Positions 40,367-54,272 are shown, counted from the first letter of the stretch. The stretch is DNA of 64,000 nucleotides from Porodaedalea pini (GCA_002794775.1 NBAY01000003.1:558001-622000), one strand, 5' to 3'. The notes: generated by a model not told the origin, from the letters alone. Translations and numbers: made by a program.

Positions 40367-43190
40367 TTAGCGCTTTTTGCGTTCATTCTCCTGGTTGATT
40401 TCATCGGTGGCCTCCCTGAAGGACTCATCGCGGTCGATGACACCAATTCTTTCCACTGGCACGTCATCAGTCAGACTGCCTCTCCGTTCCCGGTGCGGAT
40501 CGCCGTGGATATTGTTGGCATCCGGCGGCGCAAGTCCAGCGTCGTAGCGAGCACTTGCACCAGTCGCAAGCGCAGGTGTATTCTTCAGTTGCTGAAGGTC
40601 CGCATAAGAGCTTCGCATGCTCTTGGAGCGCGCTCGAGAGGGCGTTCCATCACCATCAGATGGTAAGTAGGCTAGAAAATGCTCGTAATCGCCGCGGTCC
40701 TCATCATCTGAAGTATCAGGGCTCGGGGCTCTACTCGGGTCGGTGCTCTGATTCCCACTCCAAGCACTCGTCCCGCGAGAAGCACTTCGACTCCAGCCGA
40801 AGAGACGCTCATCGAGCCAGGTCTATGTCGTGATAGATGTGTAAGCGACATATTGTCAAAGGTGTGAAAAGAAATCACCATCGGATGGACGAGGAGGTTT
40901 CCCTGTGCATCTACAGCTCCAGTCCCGCTCTTTCTCCGCCATAAGCCAGGTTTGCCAGAGGATGGGGGGACGCTTGCAGAGGGGACAATAATTCGCCACT
41001 GCGCTACAATTAGCGACGGCCCGAAGATACGGAAGAATGTGACCTACATGGTTAAAATCATCCCACAGTTTTGGACCCAGTTCATTAATTAGTTCCGATA
41101 ACTCATTTGACAGTTCTTCTCGCATTCGCTTCAGCCTATCTAGGGAACGTTGTTGGCCAGGAAAGAGGGCAATTACGAGTGGTCGTAAAGATCTGAAGAC
41201 GCCATAAGCTTGATTTCTGAGAGGGCAGACAGAGTTAATGCATACTTTAGAATATCAATTCCCGCTTCGCCGAACTTCAATGCTGCGTAACTCATACATG
41301 GAAGGAGGAAGATGGTTAAGAATGGCGTCCACATTTTCCAACGTGGTGGAGCATTGGCCTTGATGGCGATGAGAGTCGCGAGAATCGCATACGTCACGTA
41401 AAGAACAGGAGCCACGCCAAGAGAGATGAGGACTTTCCATGTGGCGAGCACATCTCTGCCAGCAATTTTCACATTCGACGCGGCTAAGGCCTCTGAAAAC
41501 GAGTATGTTCTGGTGAGTAACGTTTCATACCAAAAACGACTGTGAAGATTGCATACCCTTGGCTTTCTTTCTTGATATAACAGACGCAAGAACAAAAATT
41601 GGCCCATTAAGTACGACGCCTGGAAGTGCTAACAACGACCAGACGATAAGGAGCCCCAAACGGTATCCGAACAGGCCTAATGTTTTCCAGCTTGCCGGTT
41701 TAGCCCTAGGAACCTTTTTTCCCCGCATAAAGTGTCAAAAAGTTCAAACAAGAAGGTCTAGAGAGTTTACCTGATGATCCCGCAAACCTAGGTCTCGGAC
41801 TGCCCGATTATATTTGAATACATCATCTTTCAACTTCTGTACCCGAGGTTCATCCTTGAAATGCTGATAGGCCTCGAGGAACCGCTTGTTCAATTCTACA
41901 ACTTGGCCAAGAGTTAAATGCTGTCCAGGTGTTTCATAGAGGCGACGTGCGGCTTGGATCACCTGCCATGACGCGCATGAGTAACTTCATGAGGCCTCAA
42001 AGAAAAGAAATAAGAAGGAAGGTAATACCATGAGGGTGTCATAGTCGGGGGCTCGCAAAGTCACAGTCTTCAGGCCCTCATAGATTAGGTCAAGAAGCTT
42101 GGTGCATGCCTCTCTCTTTTTGGTTCCACCCTCCTTGAACATATCGACGAGTTTCGAAGGCACGTCCATTGCAGAGCCGAACTCAACGACTGCTCTTGAA
42201 CGGAAGCGGTGCGCATGAAAATAGGACAGTCCGACTGGAACAATTTTGACCTTGACTGAAGGATCATTCGCCATAGCACCCAGGGCCATGACGGCGACAC
42301 CTGCCTTCAGCGGCAACAGATCGGTCCGGTCATGACTTCCACCTTCAAATCATTTTAATTCGTGATCTATGCGGGTAGAAAAACACATACTCACCCTCCG
42401 GGAAGATACCGATGCACCCGCCATCCTTCAGTCGTTGGTAAACAAAACGATACATATCCTGCTGGTCAACGAACGGCAACAGCTTGTATCCCAGACCATT
42501 AACACCATTCGACTTCGCCTCCGTGATCGCGTCTCGGACTCGGATCGTCCCCTTCCCACTCTCGCCTCCAAACTCTTTCTTTATCCGCACCTCAGTATCT
42601 GAAATAATTTCGGTCACCTCCGCAATTAAAGAGTTCATAGACTTGGGAAGCATAATCTGCCATCTAGGCTTTAACTCGGTCGAGAATTTTGTTCCGTGTC
42701 CAATGACTAGGCATGGATCATCGTCAGATATAGAAATGAACCCTGAACCCGGCTTTGCGTCATCTGCTGCTCTGGCCACTGGAACTACAGAGCTCATCAA
42801 CGCAGATTTTCGGAACCACAAACTACGAGACACGTACTACTCGACATGAGACTTGCAAAAAAACCGATGGCCTTCCTTTTCATGCTTTTTGCTGCAATAA
42901 GGAACTCGACCCTACGACGCGTTTCTCTGTGAACTTCTGATGTCAAGAGCAAGGGGTCGAGAAACTACAGAGCTCACGACGTAAGCATGGACCTAGCACG
43001 CCTCTACAGCAATTTGCATACCTGGTTATGATGAGGGGCGGCAACGAATATGACGGGATCGTGCCTTGGAATATGGAACGCTCCTCTGGGTCGTATTTCT
43101 CTGAAGAATATGCTTGTCACAGTACGCCAGAATAGTAGGACTAAATCATAGACGAAGTCTGGAGACCTCGCAGGCATTGCCACGGACATG
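40367..43190 (-). CDS. SCT1: Glycerol-3-phosphate/DHAP acyltransferase (Sct1/Gpt2-like)
   Basis: It catalyses the first acylation in phospholipid and triacylglycerol synthesis at the ER. The first exon (43022-43190) ends VIFVAAPHHNQ and joins FLDPLLL, giving the acyltransferase block I H-x4-D (HNQFLD). Block III is IGIFPEG followed by GSHDRTDLLPLKAGVAVMAL. VKIVPVGLSYFHAHRFRSRA is the family block IV. Two C-terminal hydrophobic regions (YRLGLLIVWSLLALPGVVLN; VLISLGVAPVLYVTYAILAT) are membrane segments. The Ser/Arg/Asp-rich tail (ERLFGWSRSASRG... ending QENERKKR) is probably cytosolic and phosphorylated in yeast homologues. About ten exons. The ATG at 43190 is the best start. Confidence 0.9.
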
Positions 43191-43540
43191 GCGTGCAACA
43201 GGAAGATAATAGAACAAGTTGTACAAGGTTTCGAGTGTCTTTTAGCGTTTGATCACCCCGAAGGCGAGAAGGCAAACATGCATAGGGATTTATAGGAGGC
43301 GAAACGGAAGGTGCAGGAGCGTGCATAGCGCGCCTTAGTACATAGTACGTAAGGCCACATGACTTCAATTCAGTTTATTTGGGGGGATCAATTCGCGACT
43401 ACTAACTAGTACTGACTTTGAAGAACATTCTTGCGCCAAAATTACAGCGTGTCTCAGCACTGTGTACAAAAGTATATAATCGTGATGGCTATAGAATATC
43501 AGGGACAGGGGAAGATAACATATAAGTGCCATCATCCCGC
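43191..43540. other. Intergenic region upstream of SCT1
   Basis: 0.35 kb holding the SCT1 promoter and the 3' UTR of the XMAP215 gene. Nothing else was seen. Confidence 0.4.
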
Positions 43541-46500
43541 TCAGCTGCCGTCCGAGTCCTTTGTCCGTGAACCGTTACTCGTCGCACTAGAGCGGTACTG
43601 GAACAAGTCATGCAGTCGATGAAGCTTTTCTTGCTCAGCAGGCGCCATTTCAGTTGGACCGCTAGTCCTCCTAGGCGACGCGGGAGATTTGGGCGATGCC
43701 GAGTCACGCTTCGCACTGGAGCCGTACGAGCCATCTCGACTGTTCGACTCAAGCTCTGCAAGTAGATGAGGGTTCAATTCACAAGAGTAAACAAAAGTTA
43801 ACCACGTACTGGAAAGCGTGTCTGCAACTGCGACGGTACGCTCCTCATCCTCGGCTGCTCTGCTAGCTAAAGCTCGCGCAATGTATTTCCGGAAGGCAGG
43901 TCCAGTGTTTTCCAACATCCTATCCACACGAGGTTTTTTGTGCGGGTAAGCCTTGAGGAAGTGATGCAGTTCGGTTATCCCCTCCTTATGCATGGCTCCC
44001 GTCGTTTCACTTGAGATGTGATTAATGATCGCAATCAACTGTTCATCTGGATCTGGCTCGTCAACGGGAGGAGGAAGCATCCCGCCGCCATTCATCGAGG
44101 CACCGCTTTGGGATGTATGTTGACTGCGCGACGAATTACGATGCTCATTTGAAGCAGTTGAGGATCTAGCTCGTGGACTCGTTGGCTGGCTGGCTGAAGG
44201 ACTCGCCTCAGATCGTCCAGCGCTATTGGAGGACCCGTTTGTTGGCTGTCGTTGTGAACCGTTTTCCGCGTTTCCTCGACTAGTGTTTAAGATGCGATAG
44301 ACATAAGGGTAGACAATAGTGGCTGACGGATCTTCAAATGAAGAAGAGAGCAGGTCGTAAACCTCGTCTCCGTAGAATGCTAACCAGAATGTTTGTACGT
44401 TAGTAGCTTAGAATTCGAAGGGGACTGTCACTGACCGACGACGTGCTGGATGATCACTTTGATCGTTCGCAAGGGCATGTCACCGCTTGGAACCTTGTTT
44501 GTCGCGCGGGCGCGCCATTCATTTGGAGGAATGGACTGCAGGAAGTGCTCAATGGCAGGGAACAGCTCCACTGGGTCCAACTCTTGTTTCTCCAAATCCG
44601 TCGGAATATTACGAGCAAGTTTCCAGATGCATTTCAGAACTAATTCTGCAACCTTCGCTTCTTTCGCTTCTGCCAGGGTTCCATTGGCAGGAAACGGTTT
44701 GACTATCTGCAAAAGTAGAGCAAACAATGATCTGATAAGGCGTCAGTCATAACTCGTTGCGGGGGTATATGCGACAGAGTTACCTCAGAACTGCCATCCT
44801 CCGGCACGTTGCGAATAGCCGAAGGATAATCATGTTGATAAACCGAGACAGATCCTTGACTTTACTACTTTCACTCTCGTCGGTTTGAAGGAGACGAAGA
44901 GTCAGCTCCTCAAAAAGGCCAGTCAGATTATCGACCTGTATTGATTCAGCCAATAAAGGATGGTCGCAAAATGCATTTATCGTCTGAATCAAGTGTTTGG
45001 CCAGACGGAAGTTTTCTGGCTCGACGATGGTCGAGGCATTTTCGAAGACATGACTCATCTGTAGAGTAATGGTCTCGATCAATCCTTCTGTGTGGTCCGA
45101 CAGCTCAGTATATGGCTGTGACAACATCCCATCTTCAGGGCCGACTTCCAAGATCTTCTGGATTTGCTTAAGGGCGTCGACACTTCGAGCAGGATCACTG
45201 CTCAGAATCTTTGAGATAGTCAAAGAAATGTCATCCCCCTCAGGTTCTTCTGGAACAGACGCCGACTCTTCCACTACGTCGCTTGTAGCAGCAGACGGTT
45301 GTCGATGGTGATCGCCATTTAGGGTTCGGAGCGCAGGTCTATCAGACGCGAGGTCGTTATGATGTGCTTGAGACGGCACAGCAAATGCGGGTGTCCCTAT
45401 ACGGGAATTACCAAGACGTGAAGGCAGGAAACTCTTAGGTCGAACAAGACGTGGAGAAGTCGGGCCAGCTGTTGCACCTTTAGGTAGTCTGGATGATGGT
45501 GCAGGAGTGCTGGCTTGGGCTTCGCTGAATGCCACGCCAGGCGAAGACGGAGCAGCCCGAACGGGAGAGGAAGGTCGTGCAAGTCGGGATGGAGCTGCAA
45601 CAGAAGGAGAAGATGGTCGTGGGATGCCTCTAATTCCGCTGGTCCGCGAGCCTGGCCTGGGGACGCCAGATGTCAGACGTGATACAGGTCCTGGTGTCGG
45701 CGCGGAAGGAAGAACATGTGAGGGACCAGCTTCAGGAGCCTCCGCATTACTTGGCCCTGCAACGCGTCGCAATCGTTCTTCCAGTTGGGTTTTGTCTTTG
45801 GGGGATAAGGGGCCAACGTACGACCATATCAATTCACCCACCAGCACATAACCTTCACTGAGGGTGGATAAAGCCGACTTGCGAACGGATGCATCTTTGT
45901 CTGAGATCATGGACGCCAATACAGGGAAGGACTTCGCTGGCTCGCAAGCACCTACCCCGGTGCGCTTTAGTATACCAGCCATCTCATCTAGAGATCCCTG
46001 TCTGGTTTTAGCCACTTTGGATTTCAATCCATAATCCATCAAAAGCTGGAAAACTCGGCTATACGCATAGACTTTGGGGAGTGTCTGAATGATCTGTTGC
46101 ACCCGGATACGGACAGCTTCACGAGCATCTCCGAGCTGAATGGAATGCATCAGTCGTGCACCTATGACAGAATAGTATCGACGAACCTTGTTAATGACCG
46201 TCGGAACAAAACATAAGGCCTCGGCGTCAGTCAATTGATAGTTGACATCACGCAGGAACGCCATAACGTTGTCCACCACGTCAAGGCATTTGCCTATAAG
46301 GTTCGGCTGAGGCTCATGAACGCGGATCGAAACGTACTTGAGGGCTAGATCTGCGTTCGCGATACCGACGTTATCTCGTTCTTGACCACTGAATCCACAC
46401 TTGTCGTCGCCCGTCGTCAGTGCCGAATAAAACTCGCATAGCATATTCAGCCCAGATATGTGGTCGTTAACTGCATTGTGGTCCCGACTGAAAAGAAGAG

Positions 46501-49500
46501 AGAAAAGATCTTTCGAAGCATGCGGCTCCACTTGAAGCTGAAGAAGATCGATGAGATCTTTACGTGTAGGACCGGATTCAATAACCCAACGGGTCCCGTC
46601 TTTGGCCAGCCTTGCTTTCTTTGCTTCAAGGTTCATTGTCGTGAATGGCGCCGCTGCGAAGAAAGTTGAAGGTGCAACAGGTGCGACGGGCTTAGCAGCA
46701 AACGAATTCGTGGGCTTCTTCAAGCCACCCAAAACAGACTTCGGAGCTATGCGTAACGGAGGTACAGCAGCGGAAGGGTCCTCAACGGTACTTGCTCTTG
46801 AGTCGGAACGTGACATCGAACCTTGAGGAAGTTTGCGGCGTACACCGGCCAGCTTGCTTGGAGCAGCTGCAGAAGCAGGCGGGGCCATAGGTGGAGGAGA
46901 TTGAAGAGGGGGGCTGATTGATGTTGGAGACGAAGTTTTAATCGGAGCAGGTGCTGGTGCTGGTTTGCTGGTTTTCTCTGGCACTGCAGCTGCTGCCGCC
47001 TTGACGAGAGGGACCACAGTTGCTCGCGAAGCGGGTTTCAAGGAATTCGTCTGCTGCATGACATAGTCAAATCCGCTCTGAGCGATTACGAAAGGCAGCG
47101 CAGCCTGGGCAGCTTTCCGAACATCGGCGCTTCGGTCCTCGAGGCACGACACAATTGGTGCAGCCCAAGTACTCAAATCAAGCGCGGCACTTGGTTCATG
47201 CTCTTTAAACCAATCGGCGATCCAATTGAGAAGAGTGCCTCTTTGCAAAGGATTGGCGGACTCTAACGCAGTCGCTAGACCGTGCACCATACTGTCGACA
47301 CCCTCGCAGGCCTCCGCTATGGCGCTCAATGTTGCCAAGCCTGCCTGTCGGATATTCGTCTTTTGATCAGCTAGGACAGTCGCAACCGGCAGCGCAAAGA
47401 AACGGGTATGCTTTTCGAATGACTTGCCCATGCCAGTTGCGACTCGAGAAACTATATCTAACGCCAAGAGCTGTACAGCCTTGTTTGTATCAGTCACACG
47501 AGCCTTGAGAATCTGTCCTATTTCGCCTGCAGAGACATAATTTTCAGCGCTCCGCAGTGCGCGTACCAAAAAAGAAAAAAGAAAAACGAACCCATGTTTG
47601 GTTTAAGGCGTTTGTTTTGACCTAGGTCGAGGACAGCCTGTAGAGTCTCTAAGGCCTCTTTCTTCACCTTCCAAGCATCGCTCTTTGCGCCCGCGAGGAT
47701 AGTTGTACCTTTCAGTAACCCATCAAGTTCTACGCGTGGGAAAAGTTCATCCATGGCGTCGACACCCGCAGCGGCACCTTTGCCAGAGCCACCAGCTTCA
47801 CCCATGTTCTGAACATCTACAGATATCCGCAGGGGCTCTGGAGCAGGATTTCCTTCAATCTTATCAAATTCACCATGAATAGTTGCGAGTAGCTGAGGAT
47901 TGATATCTCCCAGGAGTTCCTTTACGCCTAACCAATGAAAGTTAAATAGACTAGATACGGCGCTATAAAACGTGAAACTTACTTGGTCCAACGAAGAGCT
48001 TGATAGTCACTAAAGTCTTAGTAGCGCTCGTTCTCACAGCAGCATTTGAATTTCCCAGCGCAGTTTTAAGAAATTCGATAAGACTTCGAAGAGAAACACC
48101 AGATACTCCGAACTCTGTGAGGGCAGAGTCTATCCACATCAGAGAGTCGGCAAGGACCTTGGGGGCCTTCTGTTTGGCCAAACTATCGTACGCTAAGGAA
48201 GCATTAACATTGCTCTCGCGAAAAATATCAACAGAGATGCCTTACCTTGGTTTAAAACAAATTGCAACGAAGTCTTTTCCGCGAAAAGCACGAGAGCGTC
48301 TCCAGCAGGCTTTTTCAGCTTCATGTCACCAAGCTTCTCGCTTAAGTGGGGTGTTGCCAAAGCCACAGATGATCGTCCAAACGTCGGACATCTCTCAGCC
48401 AAGATAGAAAGGAGAGCGTAGAGCTTCGATGAGACCTTCAAGAGTAAATACGACTTTAGAAAGAGTTGAGCATAAAACAACGCAGGATATATACCTGGAA
48501 GTTTTTCTCGTTCCCTCCTTTTTTGATCAAGAAGCGAACGACAACTTCACTCTCTACAGAGTCCACAACACCCTCGATCCATTCGGTCATCTCCTCCAGG
48601 GCAGCTAGACGTAGCTTCCAATTTGAATCTCCGAAGTTTGTCACAATTTCAGTAGGTATGAGATCAGCTGCGAATGCTTCAGCCTCCTCAGCAGAATGCC
48701 TAAACTTGAAGGTATCAAGTGCGCCAGCCGCGGCTGGAGCAGAAGACTTTGTAGACTTCGAAGAAGACGCAGCTGCTGTTGCCGCGGCAGCTGCAGCAGC
48801 AGCAGGTGAGGGTTTCTTGGCTTGCTGTATTTAACAAAGGTCAAATTATAGTATTCAAAGTCTCAATTGCATTCGTGCTCACCATTAGACGAGCAGGAAG
48901 CTTAGCAAAAGGTTTTGCCGGCTCTGCAGGAGCAGAAGGAGGTATCGAATCTGGCGCTACTTCGGCAATGGGCTTCTTAACCATCAGGCGTGCCGGAGGC
49001 TTTGCCTTCGGCTGTGGAGGACTGAGGTCATCAACAAATGCATCTTCTGCCGGAGTGGACTTTGGAGGAGCCTTTTTCACTGGTGCTTTTGCCTGAGCAG
49101 GAGGTGCTGCTCGAGGGGCCGGACCACCGCCTGCTTTGCATTTCACAGTCGCCTTCTCATATGCCTCCTTGACCTTGACCTTCCGGACTTCGGCCAATTG
49201 ATCCATGATTGCATTTAAAGGACGCTCGCCGACAATTTTCATTAGCGTCCCCAGACACGTCGCAGCTTCGTTGCGTGCTCCTTCAAAAGAGTCTTCAAGA
49301 AGACCAGCAAGAGCTTCTGAAAGGGGTTTGACTTGCGGTGCGGATGGCGGGATGGCAGAGATAGACAAACAGCGAGATAAGAATTTCATTGTTCCTTCTT
49401 TCACCTGAGGATTCTTCGAGGTGAGTGCAGGAAGGATATTTTCAAGCACGTCTGGCAGCGTAGTCTGAAAGCAAGTGAGATAGAGCATCTGGGTAAGAAA

Positions 49501-50861
49501 ATGGGGCCATACCGTAGCAAAAACAGCGTCAAGGGCATTGCCAATGGCCTCAGTAACATTCTGCTTTCTCTCCTTCAGCCTCTCCAACATTGGTGGGACG
49601 ACCGTGTCGCGATATTTCGCAAAACTACCCATCATACCCTTTGCCAGTGCGTCTATACAATTTGCTGCTGTCATGACACAGTTGATGTTTGCATCAGTCA
49701 TGCGTCCAGCAAGCGCCTTCGCTACGTCGCCTATTTCTGGTACATCTTTGACTCGCGGCGTCGCATTGAGAACTGTCAGGAGGTCATCCAACGCCTCTTT
49801 TCGTTCTTTCCATTTCGATGAAGTGAGAGCAGCTTGAAGGCCCGAGGGTAGCTTATCAGAGATATCAACCTCCTCCGCGAAAGCGCGCGGATCCATTAGA
49901 GCATGATCTAGACAGTGATCAGTGACGAGGACTTCATAAATGATCAATGCACACCTTGGGCGACCTCTTCCTCCTCTGCACCAGCTCCAGCTTCCATTTC
50001 TCGAGCCTGGGCCCTCGTAAAGCGCTCTGGCTTTAAGGCTCCCTTGCCCTTCTCTTCGCTGTCCATCTTCTCAAAACTCTCCTTGAGTTCCTTCACTTGT
50101 ACAGGCTTGAGGTCTGCAAGCCAGGGTTCGATCGCGGGACCAATACATTGGTACAAGGTTTGTACAAGACTAGTACCCTCTGCACGGACAGTCTTATCTG
50201 TGTGCGCGAAAATCTTCGGCAAGGCCTTCAGTATTGGGGGTGGTGGAACGGCTTGGGTACCGAATGCTCTGTGAATGCATATTAGGCCCTGTAAAGCTCA
50301 AGTAACTCATTCGCATACGTACCTGACAATCTCCTTTAAAGCTACGATGCATCCTGCAACTGCTTTCGGTTGTTTGGCGCCCAGGCCAGGAAGTATGTCG
50401 CCCTATTCGAGTGTTACACGCCGAAATTGGACAGAGTGTATGCCGAACGGACGCACCACAACACCAGCACCGCCATTTTCCACTTCAACATACTGCAAGG
50501 CAAGCTCTATGGCCTGGTTCCTCGTTCCCGCACGAGCGGATCCGAAGCACTTATCGACCAACGCGGGTACTACCAATTCCCGGGTCCGCGCGGCTCCTTC
50601 TCCTGCAAATTTAACGAGTGCCACCACCGTTTCGACACCTTTCTCCTGCGCCACGGCATTAGAGTCTGTAACTATCTTCTTGAGAGTGTCTGGGTTGTTG
50701 AGATAAGGCTTGAAGGCAGGATCCGAGTCGGATGCCGTGTTCTGAAAGGTCTTGATGAGGGTTTCGTAGCCCGAGACCCGCGCCTTCCAATTCTTGTGTA
50801 CGAGGCGGTCAACAACCGGGAGCTGACTGAAGTCCTCCTCCGGCGGCGGTGGGCCGTCCAT
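43541..50861 (-). CDS. STU2: XMAP215/Stu2-family microtubule polymerase, about five TOG arrays
   Basis: The gene starts at 50861 (MDGPPPPEEDFSQLPVVDRL) and has about a dozen exons, giving roughly 2,100 residues. HEAT-type TOG domains are recognised in order: TOG1 (KNWKARVSGYETLIKTF), TOG2 (SSKWKERKEALDDLLTVL, MLERLKERKQNVTEAIGNAL), TOG3 (GDSNWKLRLAALEEMTEWIE), TOG4 (SDAWKVKKEALETLQAVLDL) and TOG5 (KVAKTRQGSLDEMAGILKRT). An Ala-run and Pro/Ser-rich basic linkers separate them. A C-terminal helical region follows (ILSSDPARSVDALKQIQKIL and beyond). Budding-yeast Stu2 has two TOGs, so this is the long, animal-like form. It binds tubulin and speeds plus-end growth in spindle and cytoplasm. Confidence 0.9.
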
Positions 50862-51073
50862 CGTCTCGTCTCGTCGAAGTAGGCGTCGACGTTAGCGTTC
50901 GCTCGAGTGGCGTGTGGATACAGGATAGTCGAACACGAGACGCGTCCGATAGCGTGACCATTCATCAACAGGCCGCAACCTCGCGTTTCGGCAATTGCCG
51001 TACAGCTCATGGCTGTCGCGCCTCAACTCGACCTCGACTCAGTCGAACGCGCTCGTCGCGCAGACTGACCACT
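50862..51073. promoter_or_regulatory. Divergent promoter of STU2 and LCL3
   Basis: 212 bp between the two start codons. No specific site is claimed. Confidence 0.45.
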
Positions 51074-52288
51074 ATGATCAGTGATTGGATCCCTTTCAGC
51101 TCAGCCTCGCCATGGCCGGCGAGCAAGAAAACTGAGGCGAAACCCAAGAGGAAACGTGAACAATGGTTAGCAAGCTATGAGGCGCAACCTATCGAAGTGC
51201 GCATTGCATCGACTCTGGCTGCTGGATCAGTCGCTACTCTGGTCCTTGTGAAGCTATATACACGATATTTACGCAGATACCCATCTCATGGCTGGATTAC
51301 TCCAGACTTATATGCCAAGAAACGATGGATGAAAGGAATAGTTACGAGGTAAATATCCTTAAATTCGTCAGGAGTAGTTGTGTGTGGTCTAAGCACACCG
51401 ACAGTGTTGGAGATCCAGATGGATTTCGTTTCTACCATACGCCTGGCTCAATAACGTTTTGGAAGCTCAGAGGCATCCCGCTTACCCAGAAAGGTCACTA
51501 TACCGTCTCTTGTTAAGTCAAACTTGTCTAATGTAGCATTTCTTCAGGTCTGAAAGATCAGACCATATCCATTCGTCTGGCGGGAGTGGATGCTCCTGAG
51601 GTAAAGACATACTCATATCTGAGTCAGAATCTCGAATGGAATTATCATCGTACCAGTTAGGACATTTTAGCAAAGAATCGCAACCATTTTCAAAAGAGGC
51701 ACTCATATGGCTGAAGCAAATGGTTTTAGGCAAGCCCGTCTACTGCCAGCTTCTCGCCCGCGATCAGTATTCACGTTCTGTACGTTGTTTAAAATCGAAA
51801 GATTTCCGAAAAGAAGAAGTCTTACGCGGACTCAGGTTGCTGCGGTAATGCTTCCTCGCCCGTTGCTTCCCGATTTCCTTACCCCCAAATTCGGAAAAAA
51901 CCTTGCCAACGAAATGCTTCGTGCTGGTTTGGCCGTAACGTACATGCAGAGCGGTGCAGTGTATGGAAGAGGCGGGAAGGAAGGCCATCTAGCTCTTGAA
52001 GCCGAAGCGAAGTCGGTAATTTCTATCATTTAGTATAAGCTTTGATCTGACCGATTCACCCCTAATAGGTATCAGAGGCGGGGGCAATGGGTCAACGGAG
52101 AGGACATTGAAACCCCTGCGGAGTATAAACGAAGACATCGCTCGCCCTCTGCTTCTGAAGAAAGTGCGGCGACGTCTGAAATTGAACCCCAGGAGATAAT
52201 TGACGTCGAAGGAGCCGCGGAGTCGGAAAGGAGAAGTAGAGGCCGACTGCGTCGGTTCTGGTCAAAATTAATAGGCTCTGGCTCGTAG
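51074..52288 (+). CDS. LCL3: Lcl3-like membrane-anchored staphylococcal-nuclease-fold protein
   Basis: Exons 51074-51348, 51405-51493, 51548-51600, 51657-51779, 51836-52015 and 52076-52288 give 310 residues. The N-terminus has one hydrophobic segment (ASTLAAGSVATLVLVKLYT). The TNase domain follows: VGDPDGFRFYHTPG, IRLAGVDAPE (catalytic Arg/Asp region), HFSKESQPFSKEAL, VYCQLLARDQYSRS and MLRAGLAVTYMQSGAVYG. The C-terminal tail is acidic then basic (ERRSRGRLRRFWSKL). Fungal Lcl3 is mitochondrial and its nuclease activity is predicted from the fold. Exon 4 uses the acceptor ACCAG at 51656, because the nearer TTAG breaks the frame. Confidence 0.9.
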
Positions 52289-52340
52289 TGTCCGGTTTCT
52301 TGGGTTTGTAAGTCCAAATACATTCATCAACACATACATT

Positions 52341-54272
52341 TTTTGTTTGGAGAACCTAAACTGACTTTTACTGCAGTTTGAGCATCTCCAGTGTGTAAGC
52401 AACATCTATTTTTCCCCCAAGCTGGTCAACTGACAATAATTCCCAGGCAGGGAATTTTGTATCAGATGATGTATAATATGGACTACAAATTACGCTTACT
52501 GCAGATTCGTAAGGCCATTTAACAGACAGCGATCCTCACAGGCGCGTGAGATTACATGACGTCGGTGTTGATTTTCACAGCTTCGAGCCTTCGCCAAGTT
52601 TCTGTCGGAGGTTCATTCGACGATTCAAAGTCGCGCTCATGGCTTACAAAGGCAGCTGCACGCAAATGCCTCCGGCGGGGTCCTGCTACACTAACCCATT
52701 AAGTATGCCGACTGACCAGGACGTATGGTGTGAGCGCTGTTGGTCACTGGTAAGGGGAGGTGTATTTAAAGGGGGATGGGTTCAAAGGCATTTGAAGAAC
52801 AGTAATACGACAACGACTTGAGCACATTCACTTAACGGAAAATCCGCTATGCCTTCAGTTTTCATTGTTGGAGCTACGGGCTACATTGGCGGTGCGTTCC
52901 CCTTTTACACACCTCGGAACAGCTAATAATTATATCAACATCACATCCTTTGACAGGCTCGGTCGTCGCCGTCCTCCAGCAAAACTACCCAACCTTCGAC
53001 CTTGTCGCCCTCGCCCGCTCTCCCTCCGCCGCCGAGTCCCTCTCCCAAACAGGTGTCCGCGTCGTCATCGGCACTTTCGACGACCACGGCACGCTCACGC
53101 AGCTCGCCTCGGAGGCGGACATAGTCATCAACGTGGCAGACTGCGACTCCATTCCTCTGACGGAGGACCTCTTGCGTGGGATTAAGAAGCGTTGGGAAGC
53201 CAGCGGGAACGTCGGGACGCTAATCCACACGAGCGGCTCTGCTATATTCCTGGATGGCTCTAATGAGGGCAGATTCGTTAAGGATGGGAAGGTTTGGACG
53301 GTGCGTCTTCCGTTATAGTTCTTCCTTTATATTTATATTTAACTCATTGGGTAGATTTGCTGATTGTGTTGTTTAGGACTCTGAGGAGGACATCAAACTG
53401 CTGACTACTTCCATGTGGCACGGGCAGGTGGACGTCCCGTACGTTTGCATATAGCTCACCCCTCCCTGTATATTGTGCTGATGCTGTCTCCTCGCCTTGT
53501 TATTGTCAATGTTAGGATTCTGAAAGCCGGTAATGAAGGCTTCGTCAACACGTACATCATTTGCCCTTCTGCCGTCTACGGCCCTCCGCTCGGAGTCGGA
53601 GGAGAGCGCAGGGCATCGGTATTTGTCAAGAACGTCGCTGGTGCGATCTTGCAGCTTAAGAAGGCAGAGGTGGTGAACGAGGGGAGCAATGTATTCGGGA
53701 TGGTATGCGTTCTTTATTCGCAGTCGAATCAACCGGTTTCTAATCTTCATTATCGTAATCATAGATCCACATAAATGATCTCATGACCATATACACAAGC
53801 GTCTTCGCCCTCGCCCTCCAGTCTCTCAACAAACCCGCTGAGGCATCGTCGTTCTCGCGCTACTTCATCGCAAACACGTACGACGCCTCTTGGAAGACGA
53901 TTATGACCGTGATCGCCAGTGACCTGCAGCGACGCGGGCTGATCGCGAATGCGGAACTGAATAGCGTGCCCGTCGACACGACAAAGCCATTTGCGAGGTA
54001 CGTACTGTACAGCAGCTCATTTATCTGCGCAGTCCAGCCCCCCTTTCGTTCCGTTCATGGTTGACATAGCAGTTTGCTACAGCCTGTTTGCTTCGAACTC
54101 GGTGTGCACCGCGCAGCGCGCCAGGGACATGTTCGGGTGGGAGCCCAAGGAGCGCAAGTTCGAGGACGGCGACGTGGCAGCGGACGTCGATACGGCTCTC
54201 GCCGTCCTGGCGTGAGCATTCGCGTCGGTTTTTCGGATTTAGTTTTCTCGCCTTGATGTCGCAAATCCCCTC
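52341..54272 (+). repeat. Tandem duplication, copy 1
   Basis: The unit starts near a T-run followed by TTTGGAGAACCTAAACTGAC and runs through the NAD-binding gene to about 54272. It then restarts with the same motif (54276 onward). Introns and flanks are nearly identical between copies, so the duplication is young. Confidence 0.8.
52849..54215 (+). CDS. NAD(P)-binding Rossmann protein (NmrA/epimerase-like), intact copy
   Basis: Exon 1 (52849-52891) codes MPSVFIVGATGYIGG with the G-x2-G-x2-G dinucleotide-binding loop. The second exon continues SVVAVLQQNYPTFDLVALAR, then VRVVIGTFDDHGTLTQLASE and DIVINVADCDS. Further exons carry VGTLIHTSGSAIFLDGS, EGFVNTYIICPSAVYGPP, INDLMTIYTSVFALALQSLN and a C-terminal FGWEPKERKFEDGD. 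It is an atypical extended SDR common in agaricomycetes (relatives are annotated as NAD-dependent epimerases or NmrA-like); the substrate is unknown. Six exons, frame intact to the stop at 54215. The upstream gene LCL3 reads in the same direction. Confidence 0.85.
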
